From positions 1-64,000 of the forward strand of contig JADYYG010000004.1 in assembly GCA_020853755.1 (NCBI GenBank): a stretch of 64,000 nucleotides of DNA. The letters are read 5' to 3'. This document shows, piece by piece, positions 15,144-22,890 of this stretch; position 1 is the stretch's first letter, and every line of letters starts with the position of its first letter. Position numbers and translations under genes: made by a program. The notes under the pieces were generated by a model that was not told the DNA's origin, did no database searches, and saw only the letters and a list, made by a program, of their open reading frames with translations. The stretch is from Dehalococcoidia bacterium (lineage in GTDB: Bacteria; Chloroflexota; Dehalococcoidia; Tepidiformales; Tepidiformaceae).

Positions 15144-18100
15144 CGGGCTCCCACGCGGCGAGCTTCGCTTCGATTTCGGCTTTCACGGCTCCGAGGTCTG
15201 CCACGTCCCGTTCGGCGCGTGGTTCGGTGAACACGAACGTGGCGCGTACCACGCGCCGTCCGAGCGCCCGTTCGAGGGCGAGCGCGTAGCCGGCGCCCTG
15301 CAGGCGGTAGCGCTCCATGGCCGTGTCGATGTCGGCCTCGTCGCGCACCGAGTCGGTCTTGTAGTCGACGACCACGAGTCCCTCCGGGGTCTCGTAGAGG
15401 AGGTCGATGAAGCCTTCGACGAGCGTGCCGGCGATTTCGACGCCGACGTAGAGTTCGCGCCAGTACTTGCCAGAGGCGACCGCCGCCTGGACGGCCTGCG
15501 ATGTGCGTGCGCTTTCGGCGAGCCGGGCGATCCGGTGCGCTTCGCCGGCGATGCCCTCGGCGAGCGCCTGCGATTCCGCGATGGCCTGCAGGCCTTCCCC
15601 GGTGCGCAGGTCGACTGTCTGCATGACCGCGTGGACGGCCCGGCCGACGGATGTGCCCGCGCGGCCCTTCTTCCACGGTTGTCCTTCGGCTTCGGGCTCA
15701 GCCTTCTCGTCGTCAGCGTGGGCGATGGCAGTGACTGCTCTGACCCGGGCTTCGCCACCGGCCGCGATCCGTTGCTGCCGGGCGGCAAGCCATGCCTCGC
15801 GCATCTCCGGGGTGTCGTCCGTTGCGGCGCCGCCCGGTATGCCGCTGCCGAAGGGCATGCCGGAGTACAACTGAGGCCAGCCGCCTTCTTCGAGTTGGAT
15901 GGCGTGGAGGCATTCGGCCAGCGCGCACTTCCCCGCCGGGTGCCGCTCCTCGTGGGCGTCATCCTTCAGCGGCTTGTGGAAGAGGCTCACGACCAGCCGC
16001 TCCCGGGCACGTGTCGCCGCGACATAGAACAGGCGATGACGCTCCAGCACCTGGTGCTGCTTTTCGTCATTTTCGGGGCCGTCATAGCCCGGGGTTTCGA
16101 AGTACGCCTTGGACCGGCCGGCGCGGATTGCGGCCTGTTCAGTGCCGTTGTCGTGCCTCCAGATGACGCGTGACCCTCCCTGCTTCGATTCGACCCCCAG
16201 GCCGGCGAGAATGACGATGGGGAACTCGAGTCCTTTGGCGGCGTGGACCGTGAGGATGCGCACTGCGTCGTCGTCGGGTTCGTTGGCGACTGCTTCAGCG
16301 ATGAGGGCGCGCTCCTGGGCCTGCGTTCGCAGCCACTGCACGAACTGCCGCAACGAGGTCACGACACCGGAGTCGCCCAGCGACCGCGCCTGTTCGGAGA
16401 CGAAGCGGAGCCGCCGCCACGTTTCCCGCGGACGCCGGCTGGTGACGCCGAGTTCGAGCATGCGCCGGGTCGCGATGACGTTTTCGACGAGCGCGCCGAT
16501 GCTCAGCACCCAGCGCTGCTCGTGGAAGACCGCCAGCGCGGCCATCGCTTCGCGCATTGGCTCCGGCGAGGCTTCTGGAACTGCCCGGGTGTAGTCCCAA
16601 CGGCCCCCGGCGAGGGTGTGGTTCAGCAGATCATCGTCGCTGACCGCAAACGCCGGGCTGCGGAGCGCGGCGACGACGGCGACATCGTCGGTGGGGTCAT
16701 CGATCGCCGCGAGGATGTTCGTCAGGTCGCGGACCTCCTGCGCGGCGAAGAGCAGCGAGCGGCTTTCGACGCGGGTCGGCACGTCGACCTCGGCGAGGGC
16801 TTTTTCGATCGCGGGCGAATTGGTGCGGGTAGGCAGGAGGATGGCGATATCCGAGTACCGCGTCGGCCTGCCGAGGCCCGTGTCCTTGAGCCAGTCATCG
16901 CGCTGGGCGGCGAGCACGGCGGCGGCGACCGCTTCGGCTTCCTGGCGGCGAAGGACGGGAGCGGGATCCCCGGGCGCTCCGGGCCCGCCAATGGCGTGGA
17001 CAATCGGCCCCTCGACGGCATCGCGCCCGGCAAGCAACGGGATCCAGTCCGCCTGGCGAGCGTCTGCGCCCGCGCCGAACCCGGTGAAGAGGCGCTCACA
17101 GACCCGGTTCACCCACTCGATGATGCCGGGCCGGCAGCGGAAGTTCCGGCTGAGCGGCACGTGCCGAGCGGTGAATGCGCCGCGAACCCGCTTGAACAAC
17201 TCGATATCGGCGCGGCGGAACCGGTAGATGGACTGTTTCGGGTCGCCCACCATGAAGAGACGGCCGGGTTCGACGTTGGCGCTTTGCCAGTGCGCCGGCT
17301 CCCCCGGACCCTCGTGAGCGATGAGCGCGGCCAGTTCGACCTGCAGCGGGTCAGTGTCCTGGAACTCATCGATGAGGATGCGCGGGAACCGCTCGTGCAG
17401 CCGCTGGCGGATGGCCGGGTCCTTCTGCAAGAGATCCCGCGAGAAGACGAGGAGGTCCTGGTAGTCGAGCGCACCCTCGCGACGGCGTTCCTGGGCGCCC
17501 TCGAGCACGAAGGTCACGAGCGACGGCAGCAGGGCGCAGAGTACCCATCTGCGGGTGCCGATGAGGACCTCCCGGCGGGCAATCTCCGCCTCCTGGATGA
17601 GTTCGCGGACCGCACGGATATCGGTCCAGAAGTCTTTATTGCCAAGGGATGGCAGTTTTTCACCCAGTTGATTGGTCAACTCCTTCATCTTCCCGATGAG
17701 GCGCAGCGCATCCAACTCGATAGCATCGCGAGTCTCAGCGGACGCGTTCGCGAGGTCCGTCACCAGGCCCCGCAGGCCATTCACAAATGGTTCGCACTCG
17801 TCCAGTTTCTTTGTAAGCGAGTCGGAGTTGCCAGGCCGGCGCGCGTGTTGGACTTCTTCGATCGGCCCAATAATCGCAGCCAGGTCCATGGCCGGTTCGG
17901 GCGCGGCGGGCAGGGCGAGGTTTGCGAGGCGGTCCCAGTTGTCGTTGAAGTCTTCGGCGATGAGTTTGAGGTCATTCAGGCGCAGGCCGAGGGTGAGGCC
18001 ACGGATGAGCGCACGTTCCAGCCCCGGGTCGTCGAGCAACTTGTCGCAGAAGCGCCGCCAGCGGTCATCGAAGACGAGGGAGGCAGCCACATCGTCGCGC

Positions 18101-18486
18101 AGGGTGATGCGCGGCGGCAGCCCGGCCTCGAGCGGGAAGAGGCTGAGGATGCGCATGGCGAAGCTGTGCAGCGTCTGGATGGCGGCCTGGTCGAGGTCGC
18201 GGAGGGCGGCGCTGCAGCGTTCAGCGCGCTCGGGGTAATCTCCGTCCCGGCTGACGTCTTCCAACCGGTGGCGGACCCGCTCGGCGAGTTCGGCGGCGGC
18301 CTTTTCCGTGAAGGTGATGGCCGCGATCTGCGAAATCGGGATGCCACTCTCGACGAGCGCGAGGATGCGTCCGACGAGTTGCGTGGTCTTGCCCGTGCCT
18401 GCGCCGGCTTCGACAAAGATGGTCTCGCCGGTCGCCTCCTGGATGATCCGCCGGGCTTCCGTATCCGTGAGCTGGGGCGTGGTCAT
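15124..18486 (-). CDS. AddA-like helicase-nuclease (UvrD family with PD-(D/E)XK domain)
   Basis: A 1120-residue SF1A helicase. Walker A GAGTGKT is at residues 28-34, AITFTEKAAAELAERVR follows, and the Walker B/motif II is LIDEFQDTDPLQ. Later motifs are DPKQSIYRFRRAD (III), TVHAAKGLEFPIV (V) and VAATRARERL (VI). The C-terminal RecB-type nuclease contains VVDYKTD followed by YRLQGAGYALALE. This is the architecture of AddA, which unwinds and degrades broken DNA ends up to a Chi-type signal. Its start overlaps the end of the AddB-like gene (ATGA), so the two are coupled. The pair is divergent from an SbcD/SbcC-like pair. Confidence 0.87.
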   Translation of the reverse strand: MTTPQLTDTEARRIIQEATGETIFVEAGAGTGKTTQLVGRILALVESGIPISQIAAITFTEKAAAELAERVRHRLEDVSRDGDYPERAERCSAALRDLDQAAIQTLHSFAMRILSLFPLEAGLPPRITLRDDVAASLVFDDRWRRFCDKLLDDPGLERALIRGLTLGLRLNDLKLIAEDFNDNWDRLANLALPAAPEPAMDLAAIIGPIEEVQHARRPGNSDSLTKKLDECEPFVNGLRGLVTDLANASAETRDAIELDALRLIGKMKELTNQLGEKLPSLGNKDFWTDIRAVRELIQEAEIARREVLIGTRRWVLCALLPSLVTFVLEGAQERRREGALDYQDLLVFSRDLLQKDPAIRQRLHERFPRILIDEFQDTDPLQVELAALIAHEGPGEPAHWQSANVEPGRLFMVGDPKQSIYRFRRADIELFKRVRGAFTARHVPLSRNFRCRPGIIEWVNRVCERLFTGFGAGADARQADWIPLLAGRDAVEGPIVHAIGGPGAPGDPAPVLRRQEAEAVAAAVLAAQRDDWLKDTGLGRPTRYSDIAILLPTRTNSPAIEKALAEVDVPTRVESRSLLFAAQEVRDLTNILAAIDDPTDDVAVVAALRSPAFAVSDDDLLNHTLAGGRWDYTRAVPEASPEPMREAMAALAVFHEQRWVLSIGALVENVIATRRMLELGVTSRRPRETWRRLRFVSEQARSLGDSGVVTSLRQFVQWLRTQAQERALIAEAVANEPDDDAVRILTVHAAKGLEFPIVILAGLGVESKQGGSRVIWRHDNGTEQAAIRAGRSKAYFETPGYDGPENDEKQHQVLERHRLFYVAATRARERLVVSLFHKPLKDDAHEERHPAGKCALAECLHAIQLEEGGWPQLYSGMPFGSGIPGGAATDDTPEMREAWLAARQQRIAAGGEARVRAVTAIAHADDEKAEPEAEGQPWKKGRAGTSVGRAVHAVMQTVDLRTGEGLQAIAESQALAEGIAGEAHRIARLAESARTSQAVQAAVASGKYWRELYVGVEIAGTLVEGFIDLLYETPEGLVVVDYKTDSVRDEADIDTAMERYRLQGAGYALALERALGRRVVRATFVFTEPRAERDVADLGAVKAEIEAKLAAWEPATPAGG

Positions 18487-21400
18487 GACCCACCGCCGAT
18501 GTCGCTGAGGGCGACGAAGCCGGCCAGGCCGGGGTCTTTCTGGTCCGCCATCCAGGTCTCACTGCGGCCCGCGGCCGGGCAGATGAGGTCGTACGGACAG
18601 TAGCGGCAGTGGTCCCACTGGTCGCCGTTAATCCAGGTTTCGCCGCCGGGCACGGCAGGGAAGTACCCCTCCCCCATGGTGTCGAGCAGCGTTTCGACTA
18701 CGCCCGCGAACCGGTCGAGCGTTGCATCATCGAGCTGGACCTGCTTGCTTTCGAAGCCCGCCTGCTCGCTGATGAACCAGTAGCGAGCGCTCACGGGGCC
18801 GCTGCTCATCCCTCGGAAAGCGAGGGCGTAGACCGGAAGTTGCAGGTACTTCCCGCCGCCCAGCGGGTTCGCCTCATTCATGGCGGCGTAGCTGCGCGGG
18901 CTTCCGGTCTTGTAGTCGATTACGGCGAGGTTCCGGGCGCTGTCGGTGTCCACTCGGTCTACATAACCACGGAAGGCGACCGAGCGGCCGTTCGGGAGCG
19001 AGAGCACGGCGGGCGGCAACGGGTCCGGCCGTTCGGGCGAAGGCGCGACGCCGAAGGCGGCCTCAGCGCGGAGGAAGCGGAAGCCGCCGGCCCGGCGCTC
19101 CTCGAGTTCCCGGTCGAGCAACAGCTCAAGGTCGCGGCGGATGCGGGCCTGTTCGGCGCGCCAGGTGAGCGACTTGCCGGTCTGGCCTCGCGCTTCGAAG
19201 TCCCGGCAGACCTCCTCGGTGAAGGCGTGGAGCTTCGCGCGCTCCTCCGCGTCCCACGGCGCAGCCGGATCGAGCCGGTCCGCGGTCCCTTCGAAGAACT
19301 TCTGGAGGATGGCATGGACGATGCTGCCGATGGTCGCCGGCTCGATGGTGACGGTTTCTTCGGGGCGTTCAACTTCGCCCACGCGGAGGACATGCCCGAG
19401 GAAGTAGCGGAACGGACAGCCGGCGTACTGCTCGAGCGCGGTAGGCGAGATGGGGCGGGCGGCATCGGGGACGGGGGTGTTCGCGGGGTTCACCTTGCCG
19501 CGCCAGCGGTCGAGCGGAGAGGGGCCGATCCGCGCCCGCGACCTGCGCGCTTCGACGCCGCGCGCGAGGGGGTTGGTTGTCCCGTTCGTCCGCAGGAGGA
19601 AGTGGTACGGCAGCCTGCTGCCGGCCCGGAGGAGGCTGCCGAGGTCCCATTCCTGCGCCGAAGCAGGTTCGCCGGGTTCGCGCAGGGCCGCCTCGAATGA
19701 ACGGACCACGCGGAACCATTCCGGCGGTGCTTCGAGCATCGCTTCGACATCGGTGGTGTACAAAGGCGCGCCATGGAGCGACGAAGCCGCGGCAAGCAGC
19801 CAGCGTGACGGGTGCACTGGCCGCTGGGCGCGAAGGTCACCCCGAGGCGTGCTGAGGAAGCGCTGCCCTGACGCGTGGAGCGCGCCGAGGAAGGCCCGGC
19901 GCTGTTCGCGCAGGCGCACGGACGGCATCGCCAGTTCGCCGCCGGCCTGCGCCCGGTCCTCGCTCGAAAGCACGGGGTCCTCGGCGAACCTCGACGGATA
20001 CGAGCCCTCGACCATGCCGAGGATGAAGACCGCGTCGAACGACATTTCGGCGGCGAGGCTGACTGGCCCGATGAAGGCGCCGCTGCCGAGTTTCCCAAGC
20101 CTGCCGGCCGGCTGATCGAGGGCGTCTTCGAGGGCGATGGAGAACGCCCGGTGGTCGAGGGCGGGGTTCAGCGCTGTCGGCAGCACTCCTCCTCCGTTGG
20201 CGATCTCTTGCAGGGTGTCGTGGACCGCTTCCCATGACTCCGACTGCGTGTCGTTCGTCACCGCATGGTCCGGGAGGTAGTCCTTCAGCCACTTGAGGGT
20301 CTCAGCGGCGTGTTCGCTGGCCGGTTTCTGGACATCCTGCCCCACCTTTTCGGCGAGGCTGCGAATGAAGGCCTGCAGGCTGCGCGTCCAGCGTGCGCGC
20401 CGCTCGAAATGCTCCCGTTCCCCTTCCGGGCGGTCGGCTGCGGCCGCCGCCTGGTTCCGTGCATATAGCTCGAGGCGGCTCTGCCACTGGCCGGCGCCTT
20501 TGACCACGCCCGCATCACGGCTGATCTCGTCCCAGCGGTGCGCGGGCGCCTCGCGCCCCTCGTGGTGAATCGGGGCCGAGGTGAGCCAGTCCATGACGGT
20601 GTCGCGGGAGAAGCCGGGGTCGCCTGGCCCTGTGCTGCCGGCGAGCTTCGGCAGACCCAGCACCACCTGTCCGGCGAGCGACTGCTGGAGCTTCCGGTTC
20701 GGCGGGCCGTTATGCGGGATCCCGGCGGACGTCAGGGCGTCGTCGAGCAGGCCTTCGTAGCTCTCGCGGGTGGCGTAGGTAATGGCAATTCTATGGAGCG
20801 GCATCCCTTCGGCGAGCAGAGCCATCACCTGGCGGATCGCCTCGCGCACCTCTTCCTCGGGGTCGGTGGCGGAGATGATGCGCGTTACCGGAGGCACACC
20901 CGCCTGTGCTTCGGTTACATCGCCCGGCAAGTGGCTGGCCAGCGCGCGCGTCTCATCATCAACGTCCGGGTCGCCGGTGAGCCCGAGGACAGCGTGCGCT
21001 CCGGTGGGCGCTGCGGCAGCGAACAGGCGGATCGCAGCGCCCGGTGGCCTTCGCGGGAGGAAGAAGATCAACGCGCCCGCTTCCTTCGCTGCTTCGGAGC
21101 CAGCGGCATAGCTGGCGGTCGCGGATTCGAGCAGGTCGAACTCGTCGAAGTAGCCGGCGGTGAGTTCGCGATAGCGGCGGTAGAGGGTCACAACATCACG
21201 CGCCCGCGGCCCGCTTCGCGCCACCCGGTCCAGCGCGGCCGGCGAGACCTCGCGCAGTTCGAGGAACGTCCGCTGAAGCTCGCGGAAGGTCGACGGATGA
21301 TTCGCGACTTCGGCGAACACTCCCGGGTTTTCGGCCAGCGCGGCTCGTACGCCCATCACCCTGATCCACGGCGTAAGCGGGCCTCTGCCCGCGGCCACCA

Positions 21401-21620
21401 GCTCTGGGCCGCCAAGGAGCTCGGCGAGACGGGCGAGCACCTGGAAGCGGACGTTGACCAGCGGCTGACGTGCCGCCAGGGAGCGCCGGATGGAGAGCCC
21501 GGCGTAGTTCGAAGGGACAATGACGGTCACCGGCGCGAGCGGGTCGCCCTGCTTGCAGGCGGCGATGCGATGCAGGAGCGCGTCCGCGGCGGGGGGGCCG
21601 AAAGGCACAAGGTCGATCAT
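18483..21620 (-). CDS. AddB-like PD-(D/E)XK nuclease with Fe-S cysteines
   Basis: A 1045-residue partner of the AddA-like protein. The N-terminal half resembles an inactivated helicase: at the Walker A position it reads VIVPSNYAGLSIRR, with no GxGKT. The nuclease motif is NLAVIDYKTGSPRS. Four cysteines, Cys735 in YAGCPFRYF and Cys1005, Cys1008 and Cys1014 in CRYCPYDLIC, have the C-x2-C-x5-C plus distant Cys spacing of the AddB iron-sulfur staple. In B. subtilis AddB the nucleotide site is present, so loss of the P-loop here is notable. It is the first gene of the operon, with AGGAGA upstream of its ATG. Confidence 0.84.
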   Translation of the reverse strand: MIDLVPFGPPAADALLHRIAACKQGDPLAPVTVIVPSNYAGLSIRRSLAARQPLVNVRFQVLARLAELLGGPELVAAGRGPLTPWIRVMGVRAALAENPGVFAEVANHPSTFRELQRTFLELREVSPAALDRVARSGPRARDVVTLYRRYRELTAGYFDEFDLLESATASYAAGSEAAKEAGALIFFLPRRPPGAAIRLFAAAAPTGAHAVLGLTGDPDVDDETRALASHLPGDVTEAQAGVPPVTRIISATDPEEEVREAIRQVMALLAEGMPLHRIAITYATRESYEGLLDDALTSAGIPHNGPPNRKLQQSLAGQVVLGLPKLAGSTGPGDPGFSRDTVMDWLTSAPIHHEGREAPAHRWDEISRDAGVVKGAGQWQSRLELYARNQAAAAADRPEGEREHFERRARWTRSLQAFIRSLAEKVGQDVQKPASEHAAETLKWLKDYLPDHAVTNDTQSESWEAVHDTLQEIANGGGVLPTALNPALDHRAFSIALEDALDQPAGRLGKLGSGAFIGPVSLAAEMSFDAVFILGMVEGSYPSRFAEDPVLSSEDRAQAGGELAMPSVRLREQRRAFLGALHASGQRFLSTPRGDLRAQRPVHPSRWLLAAASSLHGAPLYTTDVEAMLEAPPEWFRVVRSFEAALREPGEPASAQEWDLGSLLRAGSRLPYHFLLRTNGTTNPLARGVEARRSRARIGPSPLDRWRGKVNPANTPVPDAARPISPTALEQYAGCPFRYFLGHVLRVGEVERPEETVTIEPATIGSIVHAILQKFFEGTADRLDPAAPWDAEERAKLHAFTEEVCRDFEARGQTGKSLTWRAEQARIRRDLELLLDRELEERRAGGFRFLRAEAAFGVAPSPERPDPLPPAVLSLPNGRSVAFRGYVDRVDTDSARNLAVIDYKTGSPRSYAAMNEANPLGGGKYLQLPVYALAFRGMSSGPVSARYWFISEQAGFESKQVQLDDATLDRFAGVVETLLDTMGEGYFPAVPGGETWINGDQWDHCRYCPYDLICPAAGRSETWMADQKDPGLAGFVALSDIGGGS

Positions 21621-21759
21621 TCCGCGGGCGTCTCCTCACCAGCTCAGAGGGGCTGTTGGCGCGATCGTGCGTCATTTGCGCGACACGTACCGTCGAGTTC
21701 TCAGGATACGCCCTCAAACGGTGCCGCCGCACGCATGTTCTGCTAATCTGCTCACGCAC
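21621..21759. promoter_or_regulatory. Divergent promoter region between AddB-like and SbcD-like genes
   Basis: This 139-bp gap separates the starts of two divergent DNA-repair operons and must hold promoters for both. On the plus strand TAATCT at 21744-21749 lies 10 nt before the SbcD-like ATG and may be a -10. On the minus strand AGGAGA lies about 11 nt before the AddB-like ATG. I could not recognise a clear SOS/LexA box. Confidence 0.5.
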
Positions 21760-22890
21760 ATGGTCAGGTTCATCCACACGTCCGACTGGCAGCTTGGGAT
21801 GACGCGGCGCTTCCTTTCGGCGGATGCCCAGGCGCGCTTCACCGCCGCCCGGGTCGACGCCATCCGCAACATCGGCAGTGTCGCCCGCGAACGAGGCGCA
21901 GCTTTCGTGGTGGTGGCAGGAGACGTGTTCGAATCGAACCTGGTGGACCGCCAGTTGGTCCTTCGCGCGCTCGAAGCGCTCCGCGAGGCTGCCGTCCCCT
22001 TCTACCTGCTGCCAGGGAACCATGATCCGCTCGATGCGAGCTCGGTCTTCCGCTCGAAGGTGTTCGAAGACAACCGTCCGCCGAACGTGACGGTGCTCGA
22101 TGGTGACCCGCTCGAAGCAGAGGCGGGTGTTTGGCTGGTTCCGGCGCCGTGGCGGGCGAAGAAGTGGCCGGGCGACACGGCGGCAGCCGCCCTCGAACAG
22201 GCGGCCATGCTTGCTGGAACGAAGATCGTAGTCGCCCACGGCGGGAACCGGGAGTTCACGCCCGAAGTCGAATACGCCGCGCTTGTGGACACGGCCAACG
22301 CTGAGGCAGCCATAAACTCCGGCGCCGTCCAGTACATCGCCCTTGGCGATCGCCATTCGCGCACCCCGCTCGGGACCACCGGGCGCATCTGGTACTCCGG
22401 AGCGCCGGAACCGACCGAGTACCGCGAACTCGACCCCGGCCTTGTGCTCGACGTTCAGCTTGAAGATGGCCGCTGCGAGGTGACACCGGTGAAAGTAGCC
22501 GCCTGGCGGTTCACCGAGAGCACGGGAATCACGCTCGACACAAACGCCGACCTTGCGCGTGTCCGGACCTGGCTGGACGGGCTGCCGGCGAAGGAGCGGA
22601 CGATCCTGAACCTCGGGTTCACCGGAACTATCACCATGGCCCTCGAAGCCCACCTCGAGGAGGCGCTCGACCACTACCGGTCGATGTTCGCGGCTATTGA
22701 GCGGCGGCCGGGCGATTCGAACCTGGTGGTTATCCCGGCGGAGTCCGACCTCAGCAGCCTCCGTCTCGATGGGTTCGCGCTCAGTGCGGCCCAGGAGATC
22801 GGTGCTTCCGTAGCAGGAGAAGGCCCGGCGGCTGACGATGCGCGTGAGGCGCTGCGCTTGCTCCACCGCCTGGCCGGGAGCGTCCCGTGA
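21760..22890 (+). CDS. SbcD/Mre11-like metallophosphoesterase, variant motifs
   Basis: The 376-residue protein is an Mre11/SbcD-type nuclease. The motifs are HTSDWQLG (His6, Asp9, Gln11), AGDVFES (Asp55), GNHD (86-89), AHGG (His160) and LGDRH (196-199... with Asp197 and His199). In E. coli SbcD the first reads HTSDWHLG and the last GHIH, so one metal-binding His is Gln here and another is Asp. I recall close relatives in Actinobacteria with the same DWQLG motif, so it looks like a subfamily trait rather than damage. The gene overlaps the SbcC-like gene by 4 nt, as expected for a nuclease-ATPase pair acting on DNA ends. Confidence 0.82.
   Translation: MVRFIHTSDWQLGMTRRFLSADAQARFTAARVDAIRNIGSVARERGAAFVVVAGDVFESNLVDRQLVLRALEALREAAVPFYLLPGNHDPLDASSVFRSKVFEDNRPPNVTVLDGDPLEAEAGVWLVPAPWRAKKWPGDTAAAALEQAAMLAGTKIVVAHGGNREFTPEVEYAALVDTANAEAAINSGAVQYIALGDRHSRTPLGTTGRIWYSGAPEPTEYRELDPGLVLDVQLEDGRCEVTPVKVAAWRFTESTGITLDTNADLARVRTWLDGLPAKERTILNLGFTGTITMALEAHLEEALDHYRSMFAAIERRPGDSNLVVIPAESDLSSLRLDGFALSAAQEIGASVAGEGPAADDAREALRLLHRLAGSVP

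Noticed and set aside
16243-18603. 786-codon plus-strand open frame opposite the AddA-like gene
   Set aside because: It has no recognisable motif and lies wholly inside a gene with complete helicase motifs on the other strand.
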